From Hymenobacter arizonensis (GTDB taxonomy: Bacteria; Bacteroidota; Bacteroidia; Cytophagales; Hymenobacteraceae), in assembly GCF_900115775.1 (NCBI RefSeq), contig NZ_FOXS01000001.1, positions 1,240,001 to 1,304,000 on the forward strand: a DNA stretch of 64,000 nt, in the 5' to 3' direction. Positions within the stretch are counted from its first letter, which is position 1. The number at the start of each line of letters is the position of its first letter. The position numbers and the translations under genes were made by a program. Under the pieces are notes generated by a model that worked only from the letters and a program-made list of their open reading frames with translations, ran no database searches and was not told where the DNA came from. Of this stretch, positions 34,392-42,777 are shown piece after piece.

Positions 34392-35207
34392 CTAGTCGCG
34401 GCCTTGCACCAGGCTCACGCCACCATTGGTGGTCACGGCCTTTACGGGAGCGCCGCCCTTGCCGAGGCTGGTAGACAGCTCTTTGCGCATAAAGCCGCTT
34501 TTCGTGACCGGGAATCCTGCCCGGATGTTGCCCATATTGGTGCTGGTGAATAATTGCGCCGAGTAATCCTGCGGCAGCTTCCAGGTGATGCCGCCGTTGG
34601 TGGTTTCCACGTCGAGGCCTTTGCCTTCCCACTTGTTGCCCGAGAGCGTAATGCTGAGGCCACCGTTCACCGTTTGGCCCGTCACGTTTCCGCCCAGGCT
34701 GGCAAGGCTCACGCCGCCGTTAATGGCTTTGAAATTGATGTCGGACTGCAGATTATCGAGGCTGATGCCGCCGTTCATGGTGTTTAGCGCCAGGGCAGTT
34801 TGGCGCGGCACAAACACCTCGTAGCTCACGCTATACCGCTCGTCTTTGGTGCTCGACTCGGCGCGCAGGGTGTTGTTGGCGCTGCTGATGGACACGTTTT
34901 TCACCAGCTCTTGCGCCTCAGCTTCCGAACTGGCCCGGCTCTGGACCTTGGCCCGAACCCGGATGTTGGTCCCCGACCAGCCGTGCACGGTGATGCCGCC
35001 GTTGGTGCCGCCGTCAATGGTGAGGGGCTGGCCCGCAGGCGCGGCCATGGTCAGGTCGCGGGTTTCGCAAAAGCGCTTGTTATCGGATTTGCCGCTATAC
35101 CAGCTGCCCTCCTCGCAGTTCATTTTAAACGAAGGCTCGGAACTGGTTTGGGCAGCGGCCGAAAGAGAAAGACAAGCGAAAGCGAGTGCAGAAAAAAGGG
35201 TTTTCAT
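34392..35207 (-). CDS. Secreted NGG-repeat protein (DUF4097-like beta-helix)
   Basis: This 271-residue exported protein (signal peptide up to SLSAAAQTS) has six copies of an N-G-G-[IVL]-[ST] turn spaced along the chain: TNGGITV, MNGGISL, INGGVSL, VNGGLSI, TNGGITW and TNGGVSL. Each is preceded by a strand, as in DUF4097/adhesin-like right-handed beta structures. Three cysteines occur in the N-terminal part (FKMNCEEG, RFCETRD). Function is unknown; similar proteins are proposed envelope-stress or surface proteins. The last copies are followed by a Lys/Gly-rich loop. It is divergent from the MBL-fold gene. Confidence 0.82.
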   Translation of the reverse strand: MKTLFSALAFACLSLSAAAQTSSEPSFKMNCEEGSWYSGKSDNKRFCETRDLTMAAPAGQPLTIDGGTNGGITVHGWSGTNIRVRAKVQSRASSEAEAQELVKNVSISSANNTLRAESSTKDERYSVSYEVFVPRQTALALNTMNGGISLDNLQSDINFKAINGGVSLASLGGNVTGQTVNGGLSITLSGNKWEGKGLDVETTNGGITWKLPQDYSAQLFTSTNMGNIRAGFPVTKSGFMRKELSTSLGKGGAPVKAVTTNGGVSLVQGRD

Positions 35208-35401
35208 GGGGAGTAAGATTTAAAAAGTTGTTTACGATGAGCGAAACCCGCACTACTCAAATGGTGGCGAGTGGGAAGGTTACCGGCACATTTTAGATTC
35301 GTTACAAACACACTCGTATTTTTTTTACTGACGGTGCTGGTGCCCACTTTTGGCCGGGTGCCGTATGCTTTCTTTCCGCTTCTTCACCAACCCCACTACC
35401 T

Positions 35402-36373
35402 ATGGATACTGTAGCCGCCGGCGTCACCCAACTCCGCATTCAGCGCTTTGTCAACGTTTACTTTGTCGAAACCGGCACCCCCGGCGAATGGGTGCTGATT
35501 GACACCGGCCTCCCCGGCAGTGCCAAAACCATCATTGCCGCCGCCGACAAGCTCTTTTATCCCGGCAGCCACCCCGAGGCTATTCTGCTCACCCACGGCC
35601 ACCTCGACCACCTCGGCTCGGCCAAGGAGCTGGCCGACCACTGGAAAGTACCCGTGGTGGCCCACCCGCTGGAGCTGCCCTACCTCACCGGCAAAGCCCA
35701 GTACCCGCCCCGCGACCCTACCGTGGGCGGTTCGCTGGCCTTCATGAGCCGCTTTTTCCCAACCCAGCTGCCTAACCTGGCTGAGCGGGTGCAAGGCCTG
35801 AGCACCGACGACCCGGCCGTGCCGCACTTGATGAACTGGCGCTGGCTGCACGTACCCGGCCACGCCCCTGGCCAACTCGCCTTCTTTCGCGAAGCCGACC
35901 GCACGCTAATCGGCGGCGATGCCTTCGCCACCTGCCACCACGACTCTATCCCGGCCGTGCTGCTGGGCAAGCCCAAAATCAGCCGCGCCGGCACGCCGTT
36001 CAACTACGACTGGGAAGCCGCCCGCCAGTCGGTGCAAACCCTGGCCGACCTGGAGCCCAAAGCCATTGGCTGCGGTCATGGGCCAGTCATAACCGGCCCG
36101 GAAGCTGCCAACGGCCTGCGTGAGTTGGCCAACAACTACCCCGTTCCGTCCCACGGCCGCTACGTGCAAGAGCCCGCCCGCACCGACAGCAACGGCATAG
36201 AGCACCTGCCCCCCGCTCCCAAAGACAAGCTGCCGCTGCAAGCCGCTGTGATTGGCGCGAGCATTCTGGCAGCGGGCGCGGCCTGGTTCTTTACCGGTGG
36301 CCGCCGCCGCGGAAAAACCAAACCCGGGCCCTACGCGCCAGTGCGGCCCTACCGCCGCGGTGTAGGTAGCTGA
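35402..36373 (+). CDS. Metallo-beta-lactamase-fold hydrolase with C-terminal membrane tail
   Basis: The 323-residue product has the MBL core: THGHLDH (H65, H67, D69, H70), HVPGHAPGQLAF with the third His, GGDAF with the bridging Asp, and CGHGP late in the domain. The substrate is unknown (glyoxalase II-like or lactonase-like). After a Pro/Lys-rich linker, a hydrophobic segment at about 281-297 (AVIGASILAAGAAWFF) and a basic tail (GGRRRGKTKPG) suggest tail anchoring in the inner membrane with the catalytic domain in the cytoplasm, which is unusual for this fold. The ATG at 35402 is used. Confidence 0.87.
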   Translation: MDTVAAGVTQLRIQRFVNVYFVETGTPGEWVLIDTGLPGSAKTIIAAADKLFYPGSHPEAILLTHGHLDHLGSAKELADHWKVPVVAHPLELPYLTGKAQYPPRDPTVGGSLAFMSRFFPTQLPNLAERVQGLSTDDPAVPHLMNWRWLHVPGHAPGQLAFFREADRTLIGGDAFATCHHDSIPAVLLGKPKISRAGTPFNYDWEAARQSVQTLADLEPKAIGCGHGPVITGPEAANGLRELANNYPVPSHGRYVQEPARTDSNGIEHLPPAPKDKLPLQAAVIGASILAAGAAWFFTGGRRRGKTKPGPYAPVRPYRRGVGS

Positions 36374-36395
36374 GACCCTGCATCCGTCGGTTCCT

Positions 36396-37295
36396 TCATC
36401 GGGCAGCAACTCCTGTCAGATAAGCGGTTATGACGGTAGCCGCTAAACGAGCCGTTTGGTTGTCACGGTCAAAAACGGGGTTCAGTTCGACTACTTCAAA
36501 TAGGCGAACTGCCTCGGTTTTGCCGGCCAGCCAGGCGGCCTCCACCGCTTGCCGCGGCGTAAAGCCATCGGCACTCGGCGCCGATACAGCGGGCGCAAAA
36601 GCTTCGGCGCAGCCATCAATATCAAAGCTCACGAAAGCAGCCTTATGCTTGGCTGCCCGGCTGAGCGCACGGGCGAGGTAAAGCTCCACCCCGTCTTTCT
36701 GCACATGGGCCAGTGGCACGATGTGCGCGTCTAGCCCGTGAAGAAAGTCGATGTCTTCCTTGGTGTTGAGGTTGGAGTGCAAGCCGATTTCGGTAAACCC
36801 CGTTCCCTCCACAAAGCCTTCGCGCAAGAGCTTGCCAAACGGCGTGCCGCTGCTGATTTCGGGCTTGTCCTTCACGTCGGCGTGCGCGTCGAGGTTGATG
36901 CCGCCCACCGCCTGCCTGCCACTGGCATCGAACAGCCCGCGCACCGTGGAGTACGTGCCATCGTGCGAGCCTCCCAGTACGACTACGCGTGGATATTGCC
37001 GCAGCAGCTGGCCCAGTCGCTCGCGGATGTGGTCGTGGTTGCTCCTATGGTCCGGCTGCCGCAAATCCAGGTTCCCGGCATCGGCAATGCGCAGGTGCTC
37101 CAGGCTCACGTCCTGCTCCAGGTTATAGGTTTTGTGGTAGCGGCGCAACTCCCGGCGTATGGCATCGGGGGCGTGGGCTGCGCCCGCCCGGCCGCCTTCC
37201 AGCACGGTGCCGAAATCGAGAGGCAGACCTACTAAGCACACGTCAGCCTCGGGCAATTCCGCAGCGGGTCGGATAAGGTCGCGAAGGAATATCAT
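36396..37295 (-). CDS. hutG: Arginase/formimidoylglutamase family (HutG-like)
   Basis: This 299-residue ureohydrolase has the binuclear-Mn motifs VVLGGSHDGTYS, GGINLDAHADV and VSFDIDGCAEAF, in that order. Arginase, agmatinase and formimidoylglutamase share them. HutG is favoured because a hutU gene lies 3.5 kb away and the pathway would end here, but sequence alone does not exclude an agmatinase-like role. The start at 37295 (ATG) begins MIFLRDLIRPAAELP. No other hut genes are in between. Confidence 0.75.
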   Translation of the reverse strand: MIFLRDLIRPAAELPEADVCLVGLPLDFGTVLEGGRAGAAHAPDAIRRELRRYHKTYNLEQDVSLEHLRIADAGNLDLRQPDHRSNHDHIRERLGQLLRQYPRVVVLGGSHDGTYSTVRGLFDASGRQAVGGINLDAHADVKDKPEISSGTPFGKLLREGFVEGTGFTEIGLHSNLNTKEDIDFLHGLDAHIVPLAHVQKDGVELYLARALSRAAKHKAAFVSFDIDGCAEAFAPAVSAPSADGFTPRQAVEAAWLAGKTEAVRLFEVVELNPVFDRDNQTARLAATVITAYLTGVAAR

Positions 37296-37371
37296 TGGCT
37301 AAATATTAATCTGGTTTTGAAATCCATCGCGGTTCTTGCCGCAGAGGCCGTTCACAAAGGTGGTACGGTTT

Positions 37372-37379
37372 TACCTTGT
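37372..37379 (+). promoter_or_regulatory. TAnnTTTG-like element before 37418 gene
   Basis: TACCTTGT lies 38 bases upstream of the ATG at 37418, in the same position as similar words before other genes. Confidence 0.3.
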
Positions 37380-37417
37380 GCAAGCCTAACGATTTTCCGC
37401 CGTTCACCTCTGCTCCC

Positions 37418-37909
37418 ATGCTTCTTCGCCGCTCCAGCACCTTCGCGCTGCTCACGTGTCTTCCTTTCGCCGTACCCGCTCAAACGCCTTCGCCACTTCC
37501 CTCTTTTTACAACACCTACCACTACACGGCCTACACCGTGTACGATAACACCAGCAGCGAGCCCCCGACCGAAGTGCGCGGCGTGGGCGGCTCCCTCATT
37601 TTGCGTCCCGACGGGACCTACGAAAAGCACCTGAGCATTGTGTCTCCCAGCGGCCCGCACTACTTCAACCAGTCCGGGCGCTTCACGCTCATCGGCGACA
37701 GCATTCGCTTTGCCTTCACCGACCTCAAAGGGGCCGACGTGCAACGCGGCACGTTTCGGTTCGAGCCCGCCACCAAACGCCTCACCATTAACATCATCGG
37801 CTATCCCAGCGGCAACAAAGGTGTGTATGAGCTGGTGGCAGCCGACGCAAAGGCCACTCCCGTACCAAAAGCCCCTCGACCTAAACCAGCCAAAAAAGCC
37901 CGCACCTAG
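37418..37909 (+). CDS. Secreted protein of unknown function (lipocalin-like size)
   Basis: The 163-residue product has a signal peptide (FALLTCLPFAVPAQT) and a beta-rich mature part: SLILRPDGTYEKHLSIVSPS, GRFTLIGDSIRFAFTD and TKRLTINIIGY. The pattern 'RPDGTYE ... F.L.GD.I.F' resembles small lipocalin-type domains that report on an amount of substance, but identity is not established. A Lys/Pro-rich tail ends the protein. The ATG at 37418 is preferred to 37376 because it gives the signal peptide. Confidence 0.6.
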   Translation: MLLRRSSTFALLTCLPFAVPAQTPSPLPSFYNTYHYTAYTVYDNTSSEPPTEVRGVGGSLILRPDGTYEKHLSIVSPSGPHYFNQSGRFTLIGDSIRFAFTDLKGADVQRGTFRFEPATKRLTINIIGYPSGNKGVYELVAADAKATPVPKAPRPKPAKKART

Positions 37910-37952
37910 CGCCGCGGTTTCACCGCATTTGGCTCCCCCCGCCCCTTCTGGC

Positions 37953-37960
37953 TAACTTGC
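37953..37960 (+). promoter_or_regulatory. TAnnTTTG-like element before yebC
   Basis: TAACTTGC lies 72 bases before the yebC ATG, upstream of the AT-rich spacer repeat. Confidence 0.25.
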
Positions 37961-37997
37961 AGCCCGTTTCGGCAGCTTCTCAGGAGAATGCGCCGCG

Positions 37998-38032
37998 GCT
38001 GTTCATTGTTAATTGCTAATTGTTTATTGTAA
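37998..38032. repeat. AT-rich TTAATTG-type spacer repeat
   Basis: TGTTCATTGTTAATTGCTAAT followed by TGTTTATTG directly precedes the yebC ATG. It resembles the block before 2408. Confidence 0.4.
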
Positions 38033-38767
38033 ATGGGACGCGCATTCGAATTTCGCAAAGGCCGCAAAATGAAGCGGTGGGATAAAATGTCGAAAGACTT
38101 TACCCGCATCGGTAAGGAAATTGTGATGGCTGTGAAAGAAAACGGCCCCAACCCCGACACCAACGCCCGCCTGCGCGCCGCCATGCAGAACGCCAAAGGC
38201 GTGAACATGCCCAAAGACCGGGTGGAAGCCGCCATCAAGCGCGCCAGCAGCAAAGAAGAGAAGGACTACCAGGAAGTGGTGTACGAAGGCTACCTGCCCC
38301 ACGGCGTGGCAGTGGTCATCGAAACCGCCACCGACAACCCCACCCGCACCGTGTCCAATGTGCGCCTCATTTTCAACCGAAACGAGGGCACTCTGGGCAC
38401 CGCCGGCTCTTCCGATTACACCTTCACCCGCAAGGGCGTATTCAAGCTAGCCGCCGAAGGCCTCGACCGCGACGAGATGGAGTTGGAACTCATCGACTTC
38501 GGCGCCGAAGACGTGTACGAAACCACCGAAGAAGATGAGCACGGCGCCGAGCACAAGTACATCGTGGTCGAAACCGCGTTCACCGACTTCGGCCAGATGC
38601 AGAAAGCCCTCGAAGCCCAGGGCCGCCACGTGGTCAGCGTCAACCTGCAGCGCGTGCCCAACACCACAGTCTCCCTCAACGACGAGCAGTTGGAGGAGAT
38701 AATGACCATCATTGAAAAATTTGAAGACGACGAGGACGTACAGGCAGTGTACCACACCCTGGGCTAA
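38033..38767 (+). CDS. YebC/PmpR family regulatory protein
   Basis: The 244-residue product matches YebC/TACO1: MGRAFEFRKGRKMKRWDKMS, then FTRIGKEIVMAVKENG, NMPKDRVEAAIKRA and the central acidic region YEGYLPHGVAVVIETATDN. Family members act as transcription regulators or as translation factors helping ribosomes through polyproline; which applies here is unknown. The start at 38033 follows the AT-rich repeat. A palindromic repeat lies downstream. Confidence 0.93.
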   Translation: MGRAFEFRKGRKMKRWDKMSKDFTRIGKEIVMAVKENGPNPDTNARLRAAMQNAKGVNMPKDRVEAAIKRASSKEEKDYQEVVYEGYLPHGVAVVIETATDNPTRTVSNVRLIFNRNEGTLGTAGSSDYTFTRKGVFKLAAEGLDRDEMELELIDFGAEDVYETTEEDEHGAEHKYIVVETAFTDFGQMQKALEAQGRHVVSVNLQRVPNTTVSLNDEQLEEIMTIIEKFEDDEDVQAVYHTLG

Positions 38768-38799
38768 ATCAACGGCTTCTCGCTAGCTACAAGCCAACC

Positions 38800-38899
38800 A
38801 GAACGTCATGCTGAGCGGAGCCGAAGCATCTCAACCGCGCAACTAATTAATTTTAGTGCACCAGGAGAGATGCTTCGGCTCCGCTCAGCATGACGTTCT
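38800..38899. repeat. CATGCTGAGC/GAAGCATC palindromic repeat, copy B
   Basis: Perfect 33-base inverted arms (38800-38832 and 38867-38899) separated by 34 bases. Same family as copy A at 6377, with CGGAGCC in the middle of the arm. Confidence 0.85.
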
Positions 38900-38945
38900 T
38901 GCTTTTAAGCACTCTTTCGAACTTTCCGCCTTTCCGCGCTAACTC

Positions 38946-40109
38946 ATGCCCGCTGCCGAACTCTCTGCCTCAGCAGCTACCACTGCCACTCCCGGCGCAT
39001 CGGCTTCTGGCGGCTACCTCCCCGCCCTCACGGGCCTGCGGGCCATTGCCGCCTGGCTGGTATTCTGCAACCACTACCCCATGGGTCCTATCCCGCCGCC
39101 TGGCATTGCGCGGGCCGTTCAGTATTTGGTCGATGAGTCGCACGGCCTGCCACTGCTGTTGCTGTTAAGCGGCTTCCTCATCGCCCTGCGCTACGATTCC
39201 GGCACTGCCAATTTTCGCCCCAAAAGCGGGTGGCGACACTATTTGCTGGGGCGCCTGGCCCGCATCTATCCGTTGTATGCGTTGCTTACGCTGGCCACAT
39301 TTGCCCTGCTTTGGCGTTGGCAATCTCCACAGGTCACCCCAGGCATAGTAGCGCTCAATCTCACGTTGCTGCGCAGCTTCTTCGATGACTATAAGTTCAC
39401 CGGCATCGGCCAAGCCTGGTCCCTCACATTGTTTGAGTGCTTCTACCTGGCTGCTCCATTTGTACTGGGCCTACAGCGCCGTGGGCTGCCGCTGTGGCTA
39501 CAGCCTCTCATACTGCTGGGCCTTGGCACTGGTCTGGTAGCGCTGCTAGCCCCGCTGAGCCTGCACGGTCTTTTCGGGTCCCACCCATTTATGCTCAGCT
39601 ACACGTTTTTTGGGCATAGCCTGGAGTTCTTTGTGGGCGTCTGGTTGGCCGGGCGCTACCAATCGGGACGCCTGGGCTCGCCAGCAGGTATGTGGCGCAC
39701 CGTTGGCGGCGTATGGCTCTACTTTGCCGTCACGGTTGCCTTAGGCCTCACACAAGCTCAATACCACAACCCCGACCACCCACTTACCTTGGTGCTAAAC
39801 CTTGTGGGCTTGCCAGCCGCCGCCGGGCTATTATTCGCCGGACTACTAAGCGAACACTCCAAGTTCCGGCAGCTGCTCAGCGGTAAATTATTTCAAAAGC
39901 TGGGGCTTAGCTCTTATTCCTTCTACTTAATCCACGCCGGGCCTCTGTCCTTTTGGGTATATGAGTCGCTACCAGGTTTTTGGCTACTGCAGTTGCTTGC
40001 GGTGCAATTGGTATCCTATGGCCTTTACAAGCTGGTGGAAATACCACTGAGCAAGTGGCTCAAGCCAGCTAAAAGCACAATGGCGAGTGCTGTACAGAAG
40101 TTCACATAA
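38946..40109 (+). CDS. Acyltransferase 3 family membrane protein
   Basis: This 387-residue inner-membrane protein has about ten hydrophobic helices. LPALTGLRAIAAWLVFCNHY carries the conserved R and the catalytic-type His of acyltransferase-3/OafA proteins. LLLLSGFLIALRY follows, then GRLARIYPLYALLTL with the RxxRxxP motif. Members acylate surface polysaccharides or lipids with acetyl or similar groups. No sugar-polymer genes are nearby, so the target is unknown. The ATG at 38946 is used. The next gene downstream is the AT-rich orphan. Confidence 0.9.
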   Translation: MPAAELSASAATTATPGASASGGYLPALTGLRAIAAWLVFCNHYPMGPIPPPGIARAVQYLVDESHGLPLLLLLSGFLIALRYDSGTANFRPKSGWRHYLLGRLARIYPLYALLTLATFALLWRWQSPQVTPGIVALNLTLLRSFFDDYKFTGIGQAWSLTLFECFYLAAPFVLGLQRRGLPLWLQPLILLGLGTGLVALLAPLSLHGLFGSHPFMLSYTFFGHSLEFFVGVWLAGRYQSGRLGSPAGMWRTVGGVWLYFAVTVALGLTQAQYHNPDHPLTLVLNLVGLPAAAGLLFAGLLSEHSKFRQLLSGKLFQKLGLSSYSFYLIHAGPLSFWVYESLPGFWLLQLLAVQLVSYGLYKLVEIPLSKWLKPAKSTMASAVQKFT

Positions 40110-40229
40110 CACTATAATTCCATTTTGTTGAATATCAATTGAGCTATTAATTGCGTATCAAAGTTGATTTATCGCTCCTAACCGAATTTGTAATTCAAGT
40201 TTGAGCAATAATTACAATTAAATACAGAT

Positions 40230-40982
40230 ATGACAGAAATTTCTACACAACATTTAGCAGCACTTCCCAATATTGAGGCACTCCAACGACTTTGTAAATC
40301 ATTGGCAACACTCGATGCTATAATTTGCAGAGAATGGGAAAACCGTTACTATTCTTACAGCAACGCGTGGGACACGAGCAAACAAGAAGAGTGTTTTCAA
40401 ATGCGTAATGGCTCAGGTGATGAATTTCAAGTTTTATTCAGCCTACACGGTTCAATAATTAATGGACAAGCACACGAAAGCGAAATGTGCAATTGGTCTG
40501 AAAAGAAAATTCACCCCATTACTTTTAAAGAAAAGGTTAGCAATTTTTTTGGACATGAAAAGATTGTAATGGAACAGCAAATTTGGGAAGGTGTAATTGA
40601 TACCATTCCAAATGAATTCAAGGAATTTATTTTGGGAGAGCCAGTCAAATCAATAGGGACGACCTTTTGCATTTGGAGAAAGGTGGAAGATAAAACTTGG
40701 CACATCGGAGCTATTAAATTCCCTAAAAGTTTATACAACGACGGAAGCGCTGACTTACTATATATTTTTGACGGCAAGCCAACAACATATTGGGAATGGG
40801 CCACGGAATATTATGAAGAGCAATTTGACGGCTACCAGCTGGAATTAGAGCTGGTGAAGCACATTTATGATTTAAAGCCATTAACTAAAGAAGTTGTAGT
40901 ACAGCTCAACCCCAGCATTGACGATTTCGAACAATTAAAGACCGATTTGAGCAAAATTGGGTACGCATACATAGACTTATAA
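40230..40982 (+). CDS. AT-rich orphan gene, unknown function
   Basis: The 250-residue product shows no domain I recognise. It is mostly soluble, with aromatic-rich acidic stretches (CREWENRYYSYSNAWDTS, YWEWATEYYEEQFDG) and an internal YIFDGKPTTY. It starts at ATG 40230. Base use is markedly AT-rich compared with all neighbouring genes, and the 120 bases upstream are equally AT-rich, implying recent transfer. It ends about 130 bases before the terminator of the dcw cluster. It could be cargo of a lost mobile element, a toxin-like effector or an orphan immunity-type protein, but nothing in the sequence decides. Confidence 0.7.
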   Translation: MTEISTQHLAALPNIEALQRLCKSLATLDAIICREWENRYYSYSNAWDTSKQEECFQMRNGSGDEFQVLFSLHGSIINGQAHESEMCNWSEKKIHPITFKEKVSNFFGHEKIVMEQQIWEGVIDTIPNEFKEFILGEPVKSIGTTFCIWRKVEDKTWHIGAIKFPKSLYNDGSADLLYIFDGKPTTYWEWATEYYEEQFDGYQLELELVKHIYDLKPLTKEVVVQLNPSIDDFEQLKTDLSKIGYAYIDL

Positions 40983-41111
40983 AGTCTTTCCTTAACTAAT
41001 ACTTAACTATCTAAGCAAGTAGAATTCTTGGCTCAACGCTTTTTCATTCATTTGAAATAACGTTTTCCAAATGAATATTTTGATGTCTCTGTCATCAGCA
41101 CTACCCAAACC

Positions 41112-41174
41112 ATTACCATACAAAAAAGCGCCGCTGCTGAGAGTCTCAGCAGCGGCGCTTTTTTGTATGGTAAT
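41112..41174. terminator. Terminator of the dcw cluster (perfect 31-bp palindrome)
   Basis: Arms 41112-41142 and 41144-41174 are perfect reverse complements around a single base, with A and T tracts inside. It lies 13 bases after the ftsZ stop and also serves the AT-rich gene on the other strand. Confidence 0.9.
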
Positions 41175-41186
41175 TACTCGAATTAC

Positions 41187-42674
41187 CTAGTCAACATTGT
41201 CATGCAAAAACCGGTTATCTCCCAGCAATTCATTATCATCCGATAAATTGAACCGCGAGATATTCTGTGCTGAGCTAGGCTCCACATTCTCCAGTTTCAC
41301 CTGACGGCGCAGATACGCCGGCGTATCGTACTGGCTCACCGCTTCAGGTGGCAAGCCATTGCTTAGCTCCTGCAAGCGCCGACGGCGCTCCAAAGCCTGA
41401 GCATCCATTGCAGGGCGCGTACGGTTCTCCGGGGTTGGAGCTGGCGCTGAAGTTGCGTTAGAGGTTAATACAGGCTCCGTAGGAGCACTAGCTGGAATAC
41501 CGGCCAATGGAGGCGCATTGTGCGCCGAAGGACCATTAAGGTCAAACGTAACCCGGGCTGGCTCCGGAGTCGAACTGCCGAAGCTGGGCACGAATGGAGC
41601 AGACGGTGCTACAGGCGCAGGAGTTGCTTCGATGGGCGCTGCTGCAACCGGAGCAGACTCCGTTGCGTTGCTGCTGCTTGGGGCCCCAGGCGTATTAATA
41701 GAATGCGCATCACGTGCAAAGCCAGTAGCAATCACCGTTACGCGGATGTTCTGACCCAACGTATCATCAATGCCGTGGCCGAAAATCATTTCCGCGTCCT
41801 GGCCGGCTTTCTCCTGGATGTATTCCGTGATTTCCGTCAGTTCGTCCATTTCCAGCTCGTGCTCAGCGCCCGACATGATGGAAAGCAGAATCTTCTGCGC
41901 ACCCTGAATGTCGGTGTTATTGAGCAGCGGCGAGTTCAACGCTTCCTCGGCGGCGCGACGGGCGCGGTTTTCGCCTTCGGTCATGCTGCTGCCCATTACG
42001 GCGGCACCACTGTCCTTCATCACCGTTTTCACGTCTTCAAAGTCGACGTTCACATCCGCAGTCACCGTAATGATTTCAGCGATGGACTTGGCAGCCGTGG
42101 TCAAGACGGTATCGGCCTTGGCGAAGGCTGCGCTCATGGTCAGGTTGCCGTAAATCTGCGGCAGCTTGTCGTTGAGAATCACCAGTACCGTGTCGCAGTG
42201 CTCGCTGAGCTCTTTGATGCCCAGTTCAGCCTGCAAGCGCTTTTTCTTGCCTTCGAACAGGAACGGCGCCGTCACAATGCCCACCGTCAGGATGCCTAGC
42301 TCCTGCGCAACCTGCGCAATTACCGGGGCGGCACCCGTGCCAGTTCCCCCGCCCATTCCGGCCGTGATGAACAGCATCTTGGTGCCATGGTTCAGCAGCT
42401 CGCGAATCTGCTCCTTGCTCTCTATAGCAGCTTGGCGGCCGCGCTCGGGCTTGGCCCCAGCACCCAGGCCTTCGGTCAGGTCAACCCCAATCTGAAGCTT
42501 GTTGGGCACCGTGGAGCTTTGCAGCGCCTGGTGGTCAGTGTTGCAGATAATAAACTCCACGTCCTTGATGCCCTGCTTGTGCATGTGCTTCACGGCATTG
42601 GAGCCACCGCCCCCCACCCCAATCACCTTGATGATTGACTTGCTCTGGGCAGGAATGTCGAATTTGTAATTCAT
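41187..42674 (-). CDS. ftsZ: Cell division protein FtsZ
   Basis: The 495-residue GTPase forms the Z-ring. The N-terminal GTPase has GVGGGGSNAVKHM (residues 19-31), GMGGGTGTGAAPVIA near residue 105, and the T7 loop region. The globular core ends near residue 330. A Pro/Ala/Thr/Ser-rich linker of about 110 residues follows, with repeats of APAP and PAPT character. A final segment LGDNRFLHDNVD is the conserved tail that binds FtsA. Its long linker is typical of Bacteroidota. It is the last gene of the dcw cluster. Confidence 0.98.
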   Translation of the reverse strand: MNYKFDIPAQSKSIIKVIGVGGGGSNAVKHMHKQGIKDVEFIICNTDHQALQSSTVPNKLQIGVDLTEGLGAGAKPERGRQAAIESKEQIRELLNHGTKMLFITAGMGGGTGTGAAPVIAQVAQELGILTVGIVTAPFLFEGKKKRLQAELGIKELSEHCDTVLVILNDKLPQIYGNLTMSAAFAKADTVLTTAAKSIAEIITVTADVNVDFEDVKTVMKDSGAAVMGSSMTEGENRARRAAEEALNSPLLNNTDIQGAQKILLSIMSGAEHELEMDELTEITEYIQEKAGQDAEMIFGHGIDDTLGQNIRVTVIATGFARDAHSINTPGAPSSSNATESAPVAAAPIEATPAPVAPSAPFVPSFGSSTPEPARVTFDLNGPSAHNAPPLAGIPASAPTEPVLTSNATSAPAPTPENRTRPAMDAQALERRRRLQELSNGLPPEAVSQYDTPAYLRRQVKLENVEPSSAQNISRFNLSDDNELLGDNRFLHDNVD

Positions 42675-42699
42675 AAAGTCGATAGGTTGACTGCTAATA

Positions 42700-42760
42700 G
42701 TTGGCTGCTGCTTGGTGATTAGCGAGCAAATTACTCACTAATCACCAAGCAGCAGCCAAC
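42700..42760 (-). other. Long stem-loop between ftsA and ftsZ
   Basis: On the minus (transcribed) strand, 27 bases (42760-42734) pair with 42726-42700 with a single G-U and a 7-base loop. It lies 26 bases upstream of the ftsZ ATG and 17 bases beyond the ftsA stop. It may reduce read-through or mark an RNA processing site that uncouples FtsZ dosage, or it may be another inserted palindrome; neither is proven. Confidence 0.7.
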
Positions 42761-42777
42761 AATCAACGGGCGGATTA

